A DNA stretch of 64,000 nucleotides from JBCBSP01 sp039819095 (GTDB lineage Bacteria > Pseudomonadota > Alphaproteobacteria > Caulobacterales > Maricaulaceae), in contig JBCBSP010000005.1 in assembly GCA_039819095.1 (NCBI GenBank), positions 186,001-250,000 on the forward strand, given 5' to 3'. Position 1 is the stretch's first letter. The number at the start of each line of letters is the position of its first letter. Below the pieces are notes generated by a model. The model ran no database searches and had not been told where the DNA came from. It saw only the letters and a list, made by a program, of their open reading frames with translations. The translations under genes were made by a program, and so were the position numbers. Positions 1-9,164 of this stretch are shown here, piece by piece.

Positions 1-364
1 GCGCCTCATGTTCGGCAATGTTCAGGAAACGCCGGACGCGGGCGACGAAATCGCGAACATCGCCTTCATCAAACGCGTTGGAGAGCGACAGCATCGGCAC
101 GGCGTGACGCACCTCGCCGAACTTGCCGGCCGGTTTCGCGCCGATGCGTTCGTTCGGGCTGTCCGCGCGTTTCAGGTTGGGAAAGCGCGCCTCAATCTCG
201 GTGTTCCGGGTGCGCAGCGCATCATATGCAGCATCGGAAATCTTCGGCGCATCATCCTGGTAATAGGCCGCATCATGGCGCGCGATTTCCTTGGCTAAGC
301 GGTCTAGCTCGGTGCGCGCCTCTTCTTCGGTGAGCGCAGCCGGGTCTTTCAGGGCGGGCGTCAT
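1..364 (-). CDS. ligA: NAD-dependent DNA ligase LigA, N-terminal part (runs off the window)
   Basis: Only the first 121 codons are present; the gene continues past position 1. The product seals nicks in DNA using NAD+ during replication and repair. The visible part is the Ia (NMN-binding) domain and the beginning of the adenylation domain: H-D-A-A-Y-Y near residue 30, then SDAAYDAL and the run MLSLSNAF, which match the conserved start of bacterial LigA. The adenylated lysine (KxDG) would lie beyond the edge. Its ATG overlaps the recN stop codon (ATGA at 361-364), so it is translationally coupled as the last visible gene of the recN operon. Assignment is firm despite truncation. Confidence 0.93.
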   Translation of the reverse strand, partial: MTPALKDPAALTEEEARTELDRLAKEIARHDAAYYQDDAPKISDAAYDALRTRNTEIEARFPNLKRADSPNERIGAKPAGKFGEVRHAVPMLSLSNAFDEGDVRDFVARVRRFLNIAEHEA

Positions 365-2085
365 CGGTTCATCAACTGATCGGCTGCGGCGCGCGCGGCT
401 TCGGTGATCTCAGCGCCGGAAAGCATGCGCGCGATTTCCTCGCGGCGCTCACCTGAATCAAGCGAACGCACGTTCGTTCTCATACTGTCCGATTCAGCGC
501 TTTTCTCAATCTTCATATGGTGGTCGGCCCGCGCGGCGACCTGCGGGGAGTGGGTGACAACCAACGTCTGCCCGCCCTCGGCCAGACGCAGAAGTCGCGC
601 GCCCACCGCATCGGCGACAGCCCCGCCAACGCCCTGATCAACCTCATCAAATATGAGGACCCGGCCATCCTCATCGGCGGCGAGACACACTTTCAGCGCC
701 AGGCCGAAACGCGACAGCTCGCCGCCCGAAGCGATCTTGTCCAGCGGACCGAAAGGCGTGCCGGGATTGGTGGAGACCTCGAAAAAGACCTGATCGCACC
801 CGTGCGGGCCAGCGCGCGCCTCGTCGGTCTGCACCGCGACACGAAACTGCGCCTTATCCAGCTTCAACGGCGCGAGCTCCGTCATCACAGACCGGGCGAG
901 CGCGTCGGCGGCCTTAACCCGCGTTGCGGTGAGCGCGTCGGCGGACCGGGCATAATCGGCCTCCACCGCAGCCAGAGCGGCTGCAGCCTCGCGCACCCGG
1001 TCATCGGCATTTTCGATTGCATCAAGACGCTCAGCCAGCGTACTGCGAAGCGCCGCCAGCTGGTCGACCTCGGTTTCATGTTTTCGAGCCGCCGCGCGCA
1101 ATGCAAAAAGCCGCTCTTCGACCTGCTCCAACCGACCGGGCTCCACCACAAAGGCCCGCCCCGCCTCGGTCAGCGCATCTTCGGCTTCATTGAACTCGAT
1201 CAGCGCCCGGTCCAAAGCGCCGGCGGCGCGCTCAACGGCGCGCAAGGCCGCCTGGGCTGTGGTCGTGGGCCCGTCATGCGCCGTCGTATCGCCGTCTTCG
1301 GCGCCGAGCGCGTCGCGCACACGCTCCAGCCCGCGCAGAGCTGAATTGAGCCGGGAACCGAGCCCCTGATCGCCGCCCAGGGCGGACTGGGCGTCCTGCA
1401 GGTCCTCCAGCGCACGTTCAGCCTGCTGAAGGAATTTGCGTTCCTCAGCCAGCGAGCCTTCTTCACCGGTCCCTGGCTGGAGCGCATCCAGCTCTTCGAC
1501 CGCATGGCGAAGAAAGCCCTCCTCTTCAGCCGAACGATCACGCGCTGCGGTGAGATCCTCCAGCCGCTGGCGCGCTTCGGCCAGCATCCGCCAGGCCTCG
1601 GTGACGGCCATTCGCTGCGAGGCGTTGCGCGCATGGGCGTCCAGCAGCCCGCGGTGGGTTTTCGGATCGAGCAGGCCGCGCCCGTCGTGCTGGCCGTGAA
1701 TCTCAACCAGCACCGCGCCCAGCGAACGCAGGAGCCCGACCGAGGCCGGTTGATCATTGATGTGGGCGCGCGAGCGACCATCGGCTGTCACCGTGCGGCG
1801 CAGGATCAGGGTCTCTCCGGGCTCGGCCTCCACTCCGGCCTCGTCCAGCAGCGGCCAGGCCGGGTGCGAAACGCTCAGATCGAACACAGCCGCAGCCGAG
1901 CCCTGCGCAGCGCCGGCGCGCACCTTCGCCCGGTCCGCCCGATCGCCGCAGGCCAGCGCCAGAGCGCCCAGTAGAATGGATTTGCCCGCCCCGGTCTCAC
2001 CGGTCAGCGCGCTCAGACCGCCGTTAAATTCCAGATCGAGCGTATCGATGAGAACGATGTCGCGAATGGAAAGGGCTGACAGCAT
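361..2085 (-). CDS. recN: DNA repair protein RecN (SMC-like ATPase)
   Basis: RecN is an SMC-family ATPase that gathers broken DNA for recombinational repair. The protein is 574 aa from the ATG at 2085. An upstream in-frame extension exists but carries no RecN-like sequence, and this start puts the Walker A loop GETGAGKS at residues 29-36, the usual place. The long middle is charged and coiled-coil-like. The C-terminal part carries the Walker B segment ILIFDEVDQGVGG and the D/H-loop VVTHSPQVAA. Length is normal for RecN (about 550-570 aa). It sits 22 nt after bamD and overlaps ligA, an order common in alphaproteobacteria. A LexA operator was not recognised upstream. Confidence 0.96.
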   Translation of the reverse strand: MLSALSIRDIVLIDTLDLEFNGGLSALTGETGAGKSILLGALALACGDRADRAKVRAGAAQGSAAAVFDLSVSHPAWPLLDEAGVEAEPGETLILRRTVTADGRSRAHINDQPASVGLLRSLGAVLVEIHGQHDGRGLLDPKTHRGLLDAHARNASQRMAVTEAWRMLAEARQRLEDLTAARDRSAEEEGFLRHAVEELDALQPGTGEEGSLAEERKFLQQAERALEDLQDAQSALGGDQGLGSRLNSALRGLERVRDALGAEDGDTTAHDGPTTTAQAALRAVERAAGALDRALIEFNEAEDALTEAGRAFVVEPGRLEQVEERLFALRAAARKHETEVDQLAALRSTLAERLDAIENADDRVREAAAALAAVEADYARSADALTATRVKAADALARSVMTELAPLKLDKAQFRVAVQTDEARAGPHGCDQVFFEVSTNPGTPFGPLDKIASGGELSRFGLALKVCLAADEDGRVLIFDEVDQGVGGAVADAVGARLLRLAEGGQTLVVTHSPQVAARADHHMKIEKSAESDSMRTNVRSLDSGERREEIARMLSGAEITEAARAAADQLMNR

Positions 2086-2107
2086 GCCCGTGGCCGAACT
2101 CCGCCGG

Positions 2108-2941
2108 TTAGCCGAACACCCGGTCCATGGCGCGCCGCCACAGGCTTGGATCGGCCTCCTCGATACGCTGGTCGGGAAGATCAATCCCGCGCGAGGTCAA
2201 CAGACGGTAGCTGTCCGAATACCAGCTCGAGCCAGGGAAGTTATACCCCAGTACCGAAGCCACCTGAACCGCCTCGAAATCCACGCCCAGCGCTACATAA
2301 GCCTCCACCACGCGGTGCAGGGCCTCAGGGGTGTGATTGGTGGTCTGATATTCCTCGATCACATTCTGGAAGCGATTGACTGCGGCCAGATAATAGCCGT
2401 TGCGCAGATACCAGCGCCCGACATCCATTTCCTTGCCAGCCAGGTGATCACGCGTCATGTCGATCTTCAACCGCGCATCCTGAGCATAAGGCGTGTCCGG
2501 GAAGCGGCGTACGACCTGCTGCAGCGAGTTCAGCGCGCGGGCGGTGTTGGACTGATCCCGGCCAACATCGAAAATCTGCTCATAATGGCTGATCGCGATG
2601 AGATAATAGGCGTAAGGCGCGTTGGCATTGCCCGGGTGCAGGGCGATGAAGCGCTCAGCATCGGAAATCGCTTCTGAATACCGGTTGGACTGGTAGTTCG
2701 CGAAGGCCGCCATCAGCATCGAACGCCGCGCCCACTCGGAGAAGGGGTGCTGACGTTCAACTTCGTCGAAAAACAACGCCGCGCGCGTGAAATCACGGCG
2801 CTGCATTTGCTCAAAGCCTTCATTGTAGAGCGCCTCCACCGGTCGCTCCTGATAGGCGAGCTCCGGACGGCGATCACCGGCGCAGGCCGAGAGCGTCGCA
2901 GCGACAAACAAAAAGACGAAGGCGCGGGCAATCAGGGTCAT
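2108..2941 (-). CDS. bamD: Outer-membrane assembly lipoprotein BamD
   Basis: BamD is the essential lipoprotein partner of BamA in the machine that folds beta-barrel proteins into the outer membrane; it acts at the periplasmic face. The 277-aa product begins with a lipoprotein signal peptide whose lipobox is L17-S-A-C20. After it come TPR-like helical repeats (YNEGFEQMQRRDF, then PYAYYLIAISHYEQ), and the family hallmark of an aromatic-rich stretch around GRWYLRNGYYLAAVNRF. The length matches Caulobacter-type BamD. It lies between lpxC and recN in the same direction with a 133-nt gap from lpxC, where I see no gene or clear terminator. Confidence 0.95.
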   Translation of the reverse strand: MTLIARAFVFLFVAATLSACAGDRRPELAYQERPVEALYNEGFEQMQRRDFTRAALFFDEVERQHPFSEWARRSMLMAAFANYQSNRYSEAISDAERFIALHPGNANAPYAYYLIAISHYEQIFDVGRDQSNTARALNSLQQVVRRFPDTPYAQDARLKIDMTRDHLAGKEMDVGRWYLRNGYYLAAVNRFQNVIEEYQTTNHTPEALHRVVEAYVALGVDFEAVQVASVLGYNFPGSSWYSDSYRLLTSRGIDLPDQRIEEADPSLWRRAMDRVFG

Positions 2942-3074
2942 GGACGCGTCCGGTGAAGCTCAAGGGCGACTCATCAAGTCGCCCGGTCGGGATCATCAAT
3001 CGGCACGGTTTTATCCGATAGACCGCCAGCTTTAAAGCGCCGCATCAGCAGCAGCGCTTTGAAGGCGGTTTCGA

Positions 3075-3974
3075 TCAGCCGCGAACGGCCTGACGGGTCG
3101 TTGCCGCCGTCTCGCGCATGGACACGATCTTGTAGTTCGCCTCGTCGGCGAACAGCGCCCGCAGCATGCGGTTATTCAGGCCATGGCCAGGGCGCAGCGC
3201 CTTGTAAAGGCCCAGGATCGGCAGACCGGCGAGATACAGATCGCCCAGCGCATCCAGCGCCTTATGACGCACGAACTCGTCAGCGAAACGCAGACCTTCC
3301 GGGTTCGCCACGCCATCGTCTTCAATGACGATGGCATTATCCATCGAGCCGCCGCGCGCCAGCCCCATCGAGACCAGCTTGTCGTAATCACGCCGGAAGC
3401 CGAAGGTGCGCGCCGGAGCGACAAGGTCCATGAAGGCCTGAGGGCTGACGTCGAAGGCGAAGCTCTGACGTCCGATCGCGGGATCATCGAAATCGATCTC
3501 GACATCAATCACGCCGTTCAGCGCGGGAAGCAGTTCCGCGCGCCGGCCGCCTTCCTCAACGCAGACCGGACGCAGGACCTGAACGGCGCGGCGCGGCGCG
3601 GCGCTTTGGGTCAGGCCCGCGCGCAGCAGCAAATCCACAAAGGGTTTGGAGGAGCCGTCCATGGCCGGCACTTCCGGCCCGTCCAGCTCAACGATGACAT
3701 CATCAACGCCCAGCCCGGCCAGCGCCGCCATGAAATGCTCAACCGTGGCCACTGAGGCGCCCGCCTCATTGATAAGCGTGGTGCCCAGATCCGTGGAGCG
3801 CACCTGATCCCAGCGCGCGGCAATCATGCAGTCGTCCAGCTCAAGGTCGCTGCGTTCGAAGACGATGCCGGCGCCGACCGGAGCCGGCTTCATGACCATG
3901 CGCACGCGCGCACCGGAATGCAGGCCGACGCCCGCGCAAACCGCCGCCGAAGTCAAAGTCGTGCGTTGAATCAT
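3075..3974 (-). CDS. lpxC: UDP-3-O-acyl-N-acetylglucosamine deacetylase LpxC
   Basis: LpxC carries out the first committed step of lipid A synthesis, removing the acetyl group from UDP-3-O-acyl-GlcNAc with a zinc ion in the cytoplasm. The 299-aa protein shows the zinc ligands H80 (in VEHFMAAL), H237 and D241 (in RHKALDALGD), and the catalytic histidine H264 (in GHGLNN), spaced as in the Escherichia coli enzyme. The start is an ATG with no competing candidate. It follows ftsZ after 268 nt. That gap contains several isolated TTAA/GTTAAC half-sites but no full CtrA box, and a small stem-loop (GACGC-TTCA-GCGTC near 4180-4193) downstream of ftsZ that lacks a T-run. Confidence 0.97.
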   Translation of the reverse strand: MIQRTTLTSAAVCAGVGLHSGARVRMVMKPAPVGAGIVFERSDLELDDCMIAARWDQVRSTDLGTTLINEAGASVATVEHFMAALAGLGVDDVIVELDGPEVPAMDGSSKPFVDLLLRAGLTQSAAPRRAVQVLRPVCVEEGGRRAELLPALNGVIDVEIDFDDPAIGRQSFAFDVSPQAFMDLVAPARTFGFRRDYDKLVSMGLARGGSMDNAIVIEDDGVANPEGLRFADEFVRHKALDALGDLYLAGLPILGLYKALRPGHGLNNRMLRALFADEANYKIVSMRETAATTRQAVRG

Positions 3975-4242
3975 CCCGCAGCCTCGTTGTGCTTCGCGTT
4001 TCGGCTTCGATCAGCCGTTAACACGCCCCTCTTCAGGCTGAACACGCTAGCGAGGCTTATGGTCAACGCAATTAAATGATTGTTGCGGCGTGTTACGCAA
4101 AACCGTCATGGTTAAAATGACTTGCCGCATGTGCGAACAGCCGCGCCCTCACCCGGTCAAAGCCGGGCGCCTGACATTGGACGCTTCAGCGTCAGTCAGG
4201 CCGACAGGCCGGCCGGCTTTCGGGGTCTTCCAGAAGGTATGA

Positions 4243-5859
4243 CTAATTGGCCTGACGACGCAGGAAGGCTGGGATTTCCAGCTCCGACTCGTCGAACTCG
4301 CCACCGAAAAGATCGGGCGATTGCGCATCCGGCGCCGCGGTGGCGGGTGCAGGCGCGGCGCGCGTCTGTGCAGGAGCCGGGATGGGTGCGGGCGCCGGCT
4401 CAGGCGCCTGTGCGGCCGGTTCAGGCTTGGCGCTCTTGCGACGGCCAAAGATGGACAGGCCTCGGCGCGGGGGCTCGGCCTCGGCGCGAACAGGGGTGCG
4501 AACCTCTGCAGAAGACGCGGAACGCAAATCCGGTGCGGCTTCAGCAAGACGCTCCTGGACACGCAGAACGGCTGGCTTGGCCGCCGGGCCGGACAGCATG
4601 TCGCCGGCTGACGGCATCGATGCGTCAGCGACGGTCTCGTGATGGGCATCCATTTCCGGCTCAGGCTCAGGCGCGGCATCCAGCGAGCGCGCAACCGCCT
4701 CGGTGGAGACAGGCTGAGGCGCCGCGGCGCTGGCGCTCGCCGCAATTCGCTCATCGGTCGGCGCCATGGCGGCTTCAACGCGGCGGCGCACGATCGGTGT
4801 GACGGTCTCGCGCTGCGGCGAGCGCAGGGCCTCGCGCGCCTTCGACGCCGTCATCACGTTCGGGTTGGCGTTGCGCGGATTGATCGCGTCGGCTTCCGCA
4901 TCGATGCCGGTGGCCACGACGGACACGCGCACCGAGCCTTCCAGGCTTTCATCGAAGGTGGAGCCGACGATGATGTTGGCGTCCGGATCGACCTCGTTGC
5001 GGATCTCGTTGGCCGCCTCGTCAACCTCGTACAGCGTCATGTCCATACCGCCGGTGATGTTGATCAATACCCCGCGCGCGCCTTTCAGCGAGACATCGTC
5101 CAGCAGCGGGTTGTTGATCGCAGCATGAGCAGCTTCCACCGAGCGGCGCTCGCCGGAGGCCTCACCGGTGCCCATCATCGCCTTGCCCATCTCGTTCATC
5201 ACGGTGCGCACATCGGCGAAATCAAGATTGATCAGCCCGGGCATGACCATCAGATCGGTAATGCCGCGCACGCCGGAATGCAGAACCTGATCGGCCATGC
5301 CGAAGGCTTCAGCAAAGGTGGTCTTCTCCGTCGCGATGCGGAACAGATTCTGGTTCGGGATGACGATCAGCGTATCGACATGTTCCTGCAGCGCTTCAAT
5401 GCCGCTATCGGCGATGCGCATGCGGCGCGAGCCCTCGAAATGGAACGGCTTGGTGACGACCCCGACGGTGAGAATGTTCTGCTCTCGCGCCGCGCGCGCG
5501 ATCACCGGCGCCGCGCCCGTGCCCGTGCCGCCGCCCATGCCGGCGGTGATGAAGCACATGTGCACGCCCTGCAGATGCTCCAGGATTTCAGCGATGGAGT
5601 CCTCAGCCGACTGCTGACCGATCTCCGGCCGCGCGCCCGCGCCCAGGCCTTCGGTGATGGACGCGCCCAGCTGCACCCGGCGCTCGGTCTTGGAGCGCTG
5701 CAGCGCCTGCGCATCGGTGTTGGCCACGACAAAATCGACGCCCTCAAGCTGGGCATCGATCATATTGTTGACGCCATTGCCGCCGGCGCCGCCCACGCCA
5801 AACACCAGAATGCGCGGCTTCAGCTCGGTGGTCTCAGGCATGGTGATGTTCAGGGCCAT
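4243..5859 (-). CDS. ftsZ: Cell division GTPase FtsZ
   Basis: FtsZ is the tubulin-like GTPase that forms the cytokinetic ring. The protein is 538 aa, long for the family because of an extended Ala/Pro/Glu-rich linker from about residue 320 to 510, as in Caulobacter-type FtsZ. The tubulin signature GGGTGTG is at residues 109-115 and the T7-type loop region follows normally. The extreme C-terminus IPAFLRRQAN is the conserved peptide that docks to FtsA and other partners. A 147-nt leader separates it from ftsA and holds a perfect TTAA-N7-TTAA site, so it probably has its own cell-cycle-controlled promoter in addition to read-through. Confidence 0.98.
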   Translation of the reverse strand: MALNITMPETTELKPRILVFGVGGAGGNGVNNMIDAQLEGVDFVVANTDAQALQRSKTERRVQLGASITEGLGAGARPEIGQQSAEDSIAEILEHLQGVHMCFITAGMGGGTGTGAAPVIARAAREQNILTVGVVTKPFHFEGSRRMRIADSGIEALQEHVDTLIVIPNQNLFRIATEKTTFAEAFGMADQVLHSGVRGITDLMVMPGLINLDFADVRTVMNEMGKAMMGTGEASGERRSVEAAHAAINNPLLDDVSLKGARGVLINITGGMDMTLYEVDEAANEIRNEVDPDANIIVGSTFDESLEGSVRVSVVATGIDAEADAINPRNANPNVMTASKAREALRSPQRETVTPIVRRRVEAAMAPTDERIAASASAAAPQPVSTEAVARSLDAAPEPEPEMDAHHETVADASMPSAGDMLSGPAAKPAVLRVQERLAEAAPDLRSASSAEVRTPVRAEAEPPRRGLSIFGRRKSAKPEPAAQAPEPAPAPIPAPAQTRAAPAPATAAPDAQSPDLFGGEFDESELEIPAFLRRQAN

Positions 5860-5927
5860 GGGCGCGATGCTTCCTTAAGGCGCGTCAAGGTTAATCAATT
5901 GTAGTCCGTAAGATTGCCCGGCCTTGC

Positions 5928-5942
5928 TTAAGCGCGGGTTAA
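5928..5942. promoter_or_regulatory. Candidate CtrA binding site upstream of ftsZ
   Basis: The sequence TTAA-GCGCGGG-TTAA is an exact match to the CtrA box TTAA-N7-TTAA, placed about 70-84 bp upstream of the ftsZ ATG in the ftsA-ftsZ gap. In Caulobacter, CtrA represses ftsZ transcription from a site in the same kind of position. The match is seen directly; binding and function are inferred. Confidence 0.7.
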
Positions 5943-6006
5943 ACCTGCACACGCAAAGCAACGATTATTTTGCAGAACAAACAATGAACTACGCTGTCGC
6001 GGCGCG

Positions 6007-7326
6007 TTAGAAGCTCTCCGCGAACCAGCGTAGCACGGCGCGCGGGCCGCGTTCGCCGCCGGCATGAGGCAGGCCCGGCGCCGCAGCAAAGCTCGGTGCG
6101 CCGTTGATGGCTTCAGCCGCGCCCTGGCTTTCGCGCAGGATCGCGCCGGCACAAGCGGAAAAGGCCGGCCCCGACACCAGGTCGCCTAGCCCGTTCAACG
6201 TTTCCGGTCGGCCCAGACGCGCCTGCTTGCCAAACACGCGCGAGGCCAGCTCCGCCGTGCCCGGCAGCTGGCAGGCGCCGCCGGTCAACACCATGCGGCG
6301 ACCGCTGACGGCATCCATATCGGCTGCGCGCAACCGATCGCGGGCCAGCTCGAAGATTTCCTCCAGCCGGGGCCGGATGATGGAATTGAGCATGGCGCGC
6401 GGATGCTGGCTCATCGTGGCGCCGGTTTCCCCGGCCACGGGCGGCGCCTCGATCATCACCCGGTCATCGTCAGGGCTGTCGAGCGCGCAGCCATAGAGCG
6501 CCTTGATGCGCTCAGCCGCCCCCGGCGGCGTGGACAGGCCGCGCGCGATATCGGTCGTCACATGGGCGCCGCCCAGCGGCAGGCTGTCGACATGCACCAG
6601 ACCGTCTTCTGAGAACACGCCCACGGAGGTGGCGTTCGCGCCCATATCGACCACCAGCGCGCCAAGGCTCATTTCATCAGGCGTCAGCACCGCCAGCCCG
6701 CTGGCATAGGGTGTGGCGACAACGCCGGCCACGCCGATATGGCAGCGCTCGATACAGGTGGCCAGATTGCGCAACGGGTCCGCCGCTGCGGTGATGACGT
6801 GCAGGTCCAGACCCAGCTCGCGGCCGTACATGCCGCGCGGATCCTTCACTCCGCGATGGTCATCGACCCGCCAGCTGACCGGAATGGCGTGCAGCATGAC
6901 CCGCCCCGGCTGAAAAAACTCCTGCAGGCCAGCGCTCAGCGCGCGCCGCAAATCCCGGTCGGACACTTCGCGCGCCTGGCTGAGCGGCGCCTCGATCTGC
7001 ACCCGCGAGGAGGCCGGCGCGCCGGCTGTCGTGACCAGGATGACTTCAGTCAGCGCCGTCTTTGCCATGCGCTCGGCGTGCTCGATCGCGCCTTTCACTG
7101 CGCGCGAAGCGGCGTCCATGTCGGTGACCTTGCCGGCGCGAATGCCCCGGCTGGGCTGATGCGCGACGCCGATGACGCGCGGGCGCGGACCGACGACCGT
7201 TTGCTCGGTCTTGACGATGAAACAGGCGATCTTCGTAGCGCCGATATCCAGCGCTGCGAAAACCGACGGGGCCTTGCCGGACTTCTCCGCCGGCGGGGCG
7301 TCGGACCGATCGAACAGACCAAACAT
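6007..7326 (-). CDS. ftsA: Cell division protein FtsA (actin-like membrane tether)
   Basis: FtsA is the actin-fold ATPase that ties FtsZ filaments to the membrane and recruits later division proteins. The 439-aa protein has the phosphate-1 motif as DIGATKIACF near residue 27, the SHS2-type 1C subdomain (EVILVTTAGAPASS, then SDRDLRRAL), the phosphate-2 motif VVDMGANATSVGVF and the adenosine motif MVLTGGACQLPG. The C-terminus ends RAVLRWFAESF, an amphipathic helix suited to membrane insertion. It follows ftsQ by 3 nt. The region around residues 400-425 is Ala/Gly-rich and poorly conserved. Confidence 0.96.
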   Translation of the reverse strand: MFGLFDRSDAPPAEKSGKAPSVFAALDIGATKIACFIVKTEQTVVGPRPRVIGVAHQPSRGIRAGKVTDMDAASRAVKGAIEHAERMAKTALTEVILVTTAGAPASSRVQIEAPLSQAREVSDRDLRRALSAGLQEFFQPGRVMLHAIPVSWRVDDHRGVKDPRGMYGRELGLDLHVITAAADPLRNLATCIERCHIGVAGVVATPYASGLAVLTPDEMSLGALVVDMGANATSVGVFSEDGLVHVDSLPLGGAHVTTDIARGLSTPPGAAERIKALYGCALDSPDDDRVMIEAPPVAGETGATMSQHPRAMLNSIIRPRLEEIFELARDRLRAADMDAVSGRRMVLTGGACQLPGTAELASRVFGKQARLGRPETLNGLGDLVSGPAFSACAGAILRESQGAAEAINGAPSFAAAPGLPHAGGERGPRAVLRWFAESF

Positions 7327-7329
7327 CGC

Positions 7330-8250
7330 CTAGGCCTCCCGTTCGCCGCGAGCCGCTTCAGCCCGGTCCGGCCAGGCGCGGATCACGAGGCGGCCATCGG
7401 TGCGGATGTCAAAGGCGGCCGCATCCAGATGCAGAACACCGCGATCTTCATGCAGCGCCGCGATCGTCGCCAGCGCCGAAGCCGGATCGTCTTCCGGCAG
7501 CAGAATATCGCCGCCAGCCTCCAGGCGGAGATTCCAGCGCCGTTCCCCGACGCGCACCGCGTGAGTGGTCAGGGCTGCGATTTCAGGCTGGCGCGCCACC
7601 AGGGACAGGATGGCGCTCGCATGTTCGGCGGCGCCCTCGCCCACGACACGGGGCAGATCGGCATAGTCGACGGCCTGCGCCGGCTCGATCACCACCCCGG
7701 AGCGGTCGATGACACGGAACGCGCCATCAAGCTGCCAGAGCGCGAAAGGTTCGCGTTCGGTCACCACCACCGAGACACGGTCCGGCCACAGGCGCGACAC
7801 GCTCGCGGTTTCAACCCAGCCCAGCGCTTCCACATTCGCACGCGCCGCGTGCGGGTCGATGGCCATGAGGCTGCGCCCCGGATCAGCATCAATGGCGAAG
7901 GCGATGGTCTGGGCGTCGACATGCTCCGCGCCGACCAGATCAACAATACGCGGCGCCATCCCAGCGTCGGCCAGGCGCTGATCAAACGCGTTATAGGCGT
8001 AGGCCTGAAAATCATCGAAACGGCCAAGCGCGAGCGTCAGTCCCAGCGCGGCGATGACCAGGCCGACGAATGCAAATCCGGCCAGACGCAACAGATTGAC
8101 GGTTCCATAGCGAACCGCGCGCATCTGCGCCGCGAGCCAGCGGCTGGCCCTGTGCTGGGGCGCACTTGCCGATTTTGCCGCGCCGCGTCCGGATTTGCGT
8201 TTACCGCTTTTTGATCCGCGATCCGCGCGCGCGCGTCTCACCTCTGACAC
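7330..8250 (-). CDS. ftsQ: Cell division protein FtsQ
   Basis: FtsQ is a bitopic divisome scaffold that links cytoplasmic and periplasmic division proteins. I place the start at the GTG at 8250: it is preceded by GGAGGA with a 6-nt spacer and gives a 306-aa product, overlapping the end of ddl by 13 nt. A TTG further upstream (8301) has no such site. The N-terminus is very basic (residues 3-45), followed by one transmembrane helix (LLRLAGFAFVGLVIAALGL), a POTRA domain with SLMAIDPHAARANVEALGWV and a beta-rich C-terminus. Identity rests on topology, POTRA signature and position between ddl and ftsA. Confidence 0.93.
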   Translation of the reverse strand: MSEVRRARADRGSKSGKRKSGRGAAKSASAPQHRASRWLAAQMRAVRYGTVNLLRLAGFAFVGLVIAALGLTLALGRFDDFQAYAYNAFDQRLADAGMAPRIVDLVGAEHVDAQTIAFAIDADPGRSLMAIDPHAARANVEALGWVETASVSRLWPDRVSVVVTEREPFALWQLDGAFRVIDRSGVVIEPAQAVDYADLPRVVGEGAAEHASAILSLVARQPEIAALTTHAVRVGERRWNLRLEAGGDILLPEDDPASALATIAALHEDRGVLHLDAAAFDIRTDGRLVIRAWPDRAEAARGEREA

Positions 8251-9164
8251 GACGCGTCCTCCGCCATCCACTCGACGAGATCGGGAAAGTCGATCCCGCA
8301 ATACGCCGCCTGTTCAGGCGCGAGCGATGTCGGAGTCATGCCCGGTTGGGTGTTAATTTCCAGTAACCACAGCGCAGAGCCGTTTCCATCGTCTTCAGCT
8401 TCATGCCAGCGAAAATCGGTGCGCGAGAGCCCGCGGCAGCCCAGCGCCTGGTGCGCCAGAAGCGCCTGACCCATCGCGGCTTCGAGGACGGTTCGGGGCA
8501 GATCGGCGGGCAAGCGATGCGCCGAACCGCCATCGGCGTATTTGGCTTCATAATCGTAGAAGGCCGTCTTCGGCACGATCTCGGTGACGGTGAGCGCACG
8601 GTCATGCATTACGGCGACCGTCAGCTCACGGCCGGGAATATAGCGCTCGACGAGCACCTCATCACCATACGGCCAGTCGCTGGAGCCGAGCACCGCCGGC
8701 GGTCGGTTCGCGCCTTCCGGTACGATCACCACCCCGACCGAGGAGCCCTGATCGTTCGGCTTGGCGACATAGGGCGGCTTCATCACATGCGCGCGCGCGA
8801 CTGCGAACCGGTCGGCGATGACGCCTTCAGGACATTGCAGCCCGGCGCTTCGCAACACCGCCTTGGCGCGCTGTTTGTCCATCGCCAATGCTGACGCCAT
8901 CACGCCGGAATGGGTGTAGGGCACGCGCAGATATTCCAGCACGCCCTGAATGCGGCCATCCTCGCCCCACAGCCCATGCAGCGCATTAAACGCCAGATCC
9001 GGCGCGAAGGCCTTGATCTGTTCCGGCCAGTGCGCGTCGGACGGATCGATCTCGCAGATTTCATGGCCGCGGCTCGCCAGCGCCTGGGCGCACTCACGGC
9101 CTGAGACCAGCGAAACCTCGCGCTCCGGGCTCAGCCCGCCGAGCAGGACGGCGATGCGGCTCAT
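8238..9164 (-). CDS. ddl: D-alanine--D-alanine ligase
   Basis: This ATP-grasp enzyme joins two D-alanines to make the dipeptide that MurF adds to the peptidoglycan precursor. The 308-aa protein shows the N-terminal GGLSPEREVSL loop, the substrate-binding run GLWGEDGRIQGVLE, the ATP-binding lysine segment PPYVAKPNDQGSSVGV and the metal/ATP end motif LEINTQPGMTPTSL. Length is typical for DdlB-type enzymes. Its ATG overlaps the murB stop as ATGA (9161-9164), and its 3' end overlaps the ftsQ start, so it is tightly coupled on both sides. Confidence 0.97.
   Translation of the reverse strand: MSRIAVLLGGLSPEREVSLVSGRECAQALASRGHEICEIDPSDAHWPEQIKAFAPDLAFNALHGLWGEDGRIQGVLEYLRVPYTHSGVMASALAMDKQRAKAVLRSAGLQCPEGVIADRFAVARAHVMKPPYVAKPNDQGSSVGVVIVPEGANRPPAVLGSSDWPYGDEVLVERYIPGRELTVAVMHDRALTVTEIVPKTAFYDYEAKYADGGSAHRLPADLPRTVLEAAMGQALLAHQALGCRGLSRTDFRWHEAEDDGNGSALWLLEINTQPGMTPTSLAPEQAAYCGIDFPDLVEWMAEDASCQR

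Noticed and set aside
4170..4203. Stem-loop downstream of ftsZ as a terminator
   Set aside because: A nested stem (CTGAC/GTCAG around GACGC/GCGTC) is present but no T-run follows on the minus strand, so read-through into lpxC is as likely.
4639..5904. A 421-codon plus-strand frame opposite ftsZ
   Set aside because: It is the antisense of ftsZ in high-GC DNA; composition is His/Arg/Ala-rich without domains.
6739..8214. A 491-codon plus-strand frame opposite ftsA/ftsQ
   Set aside because: Antisense shadow of two well-supported genes; no motif recognised.
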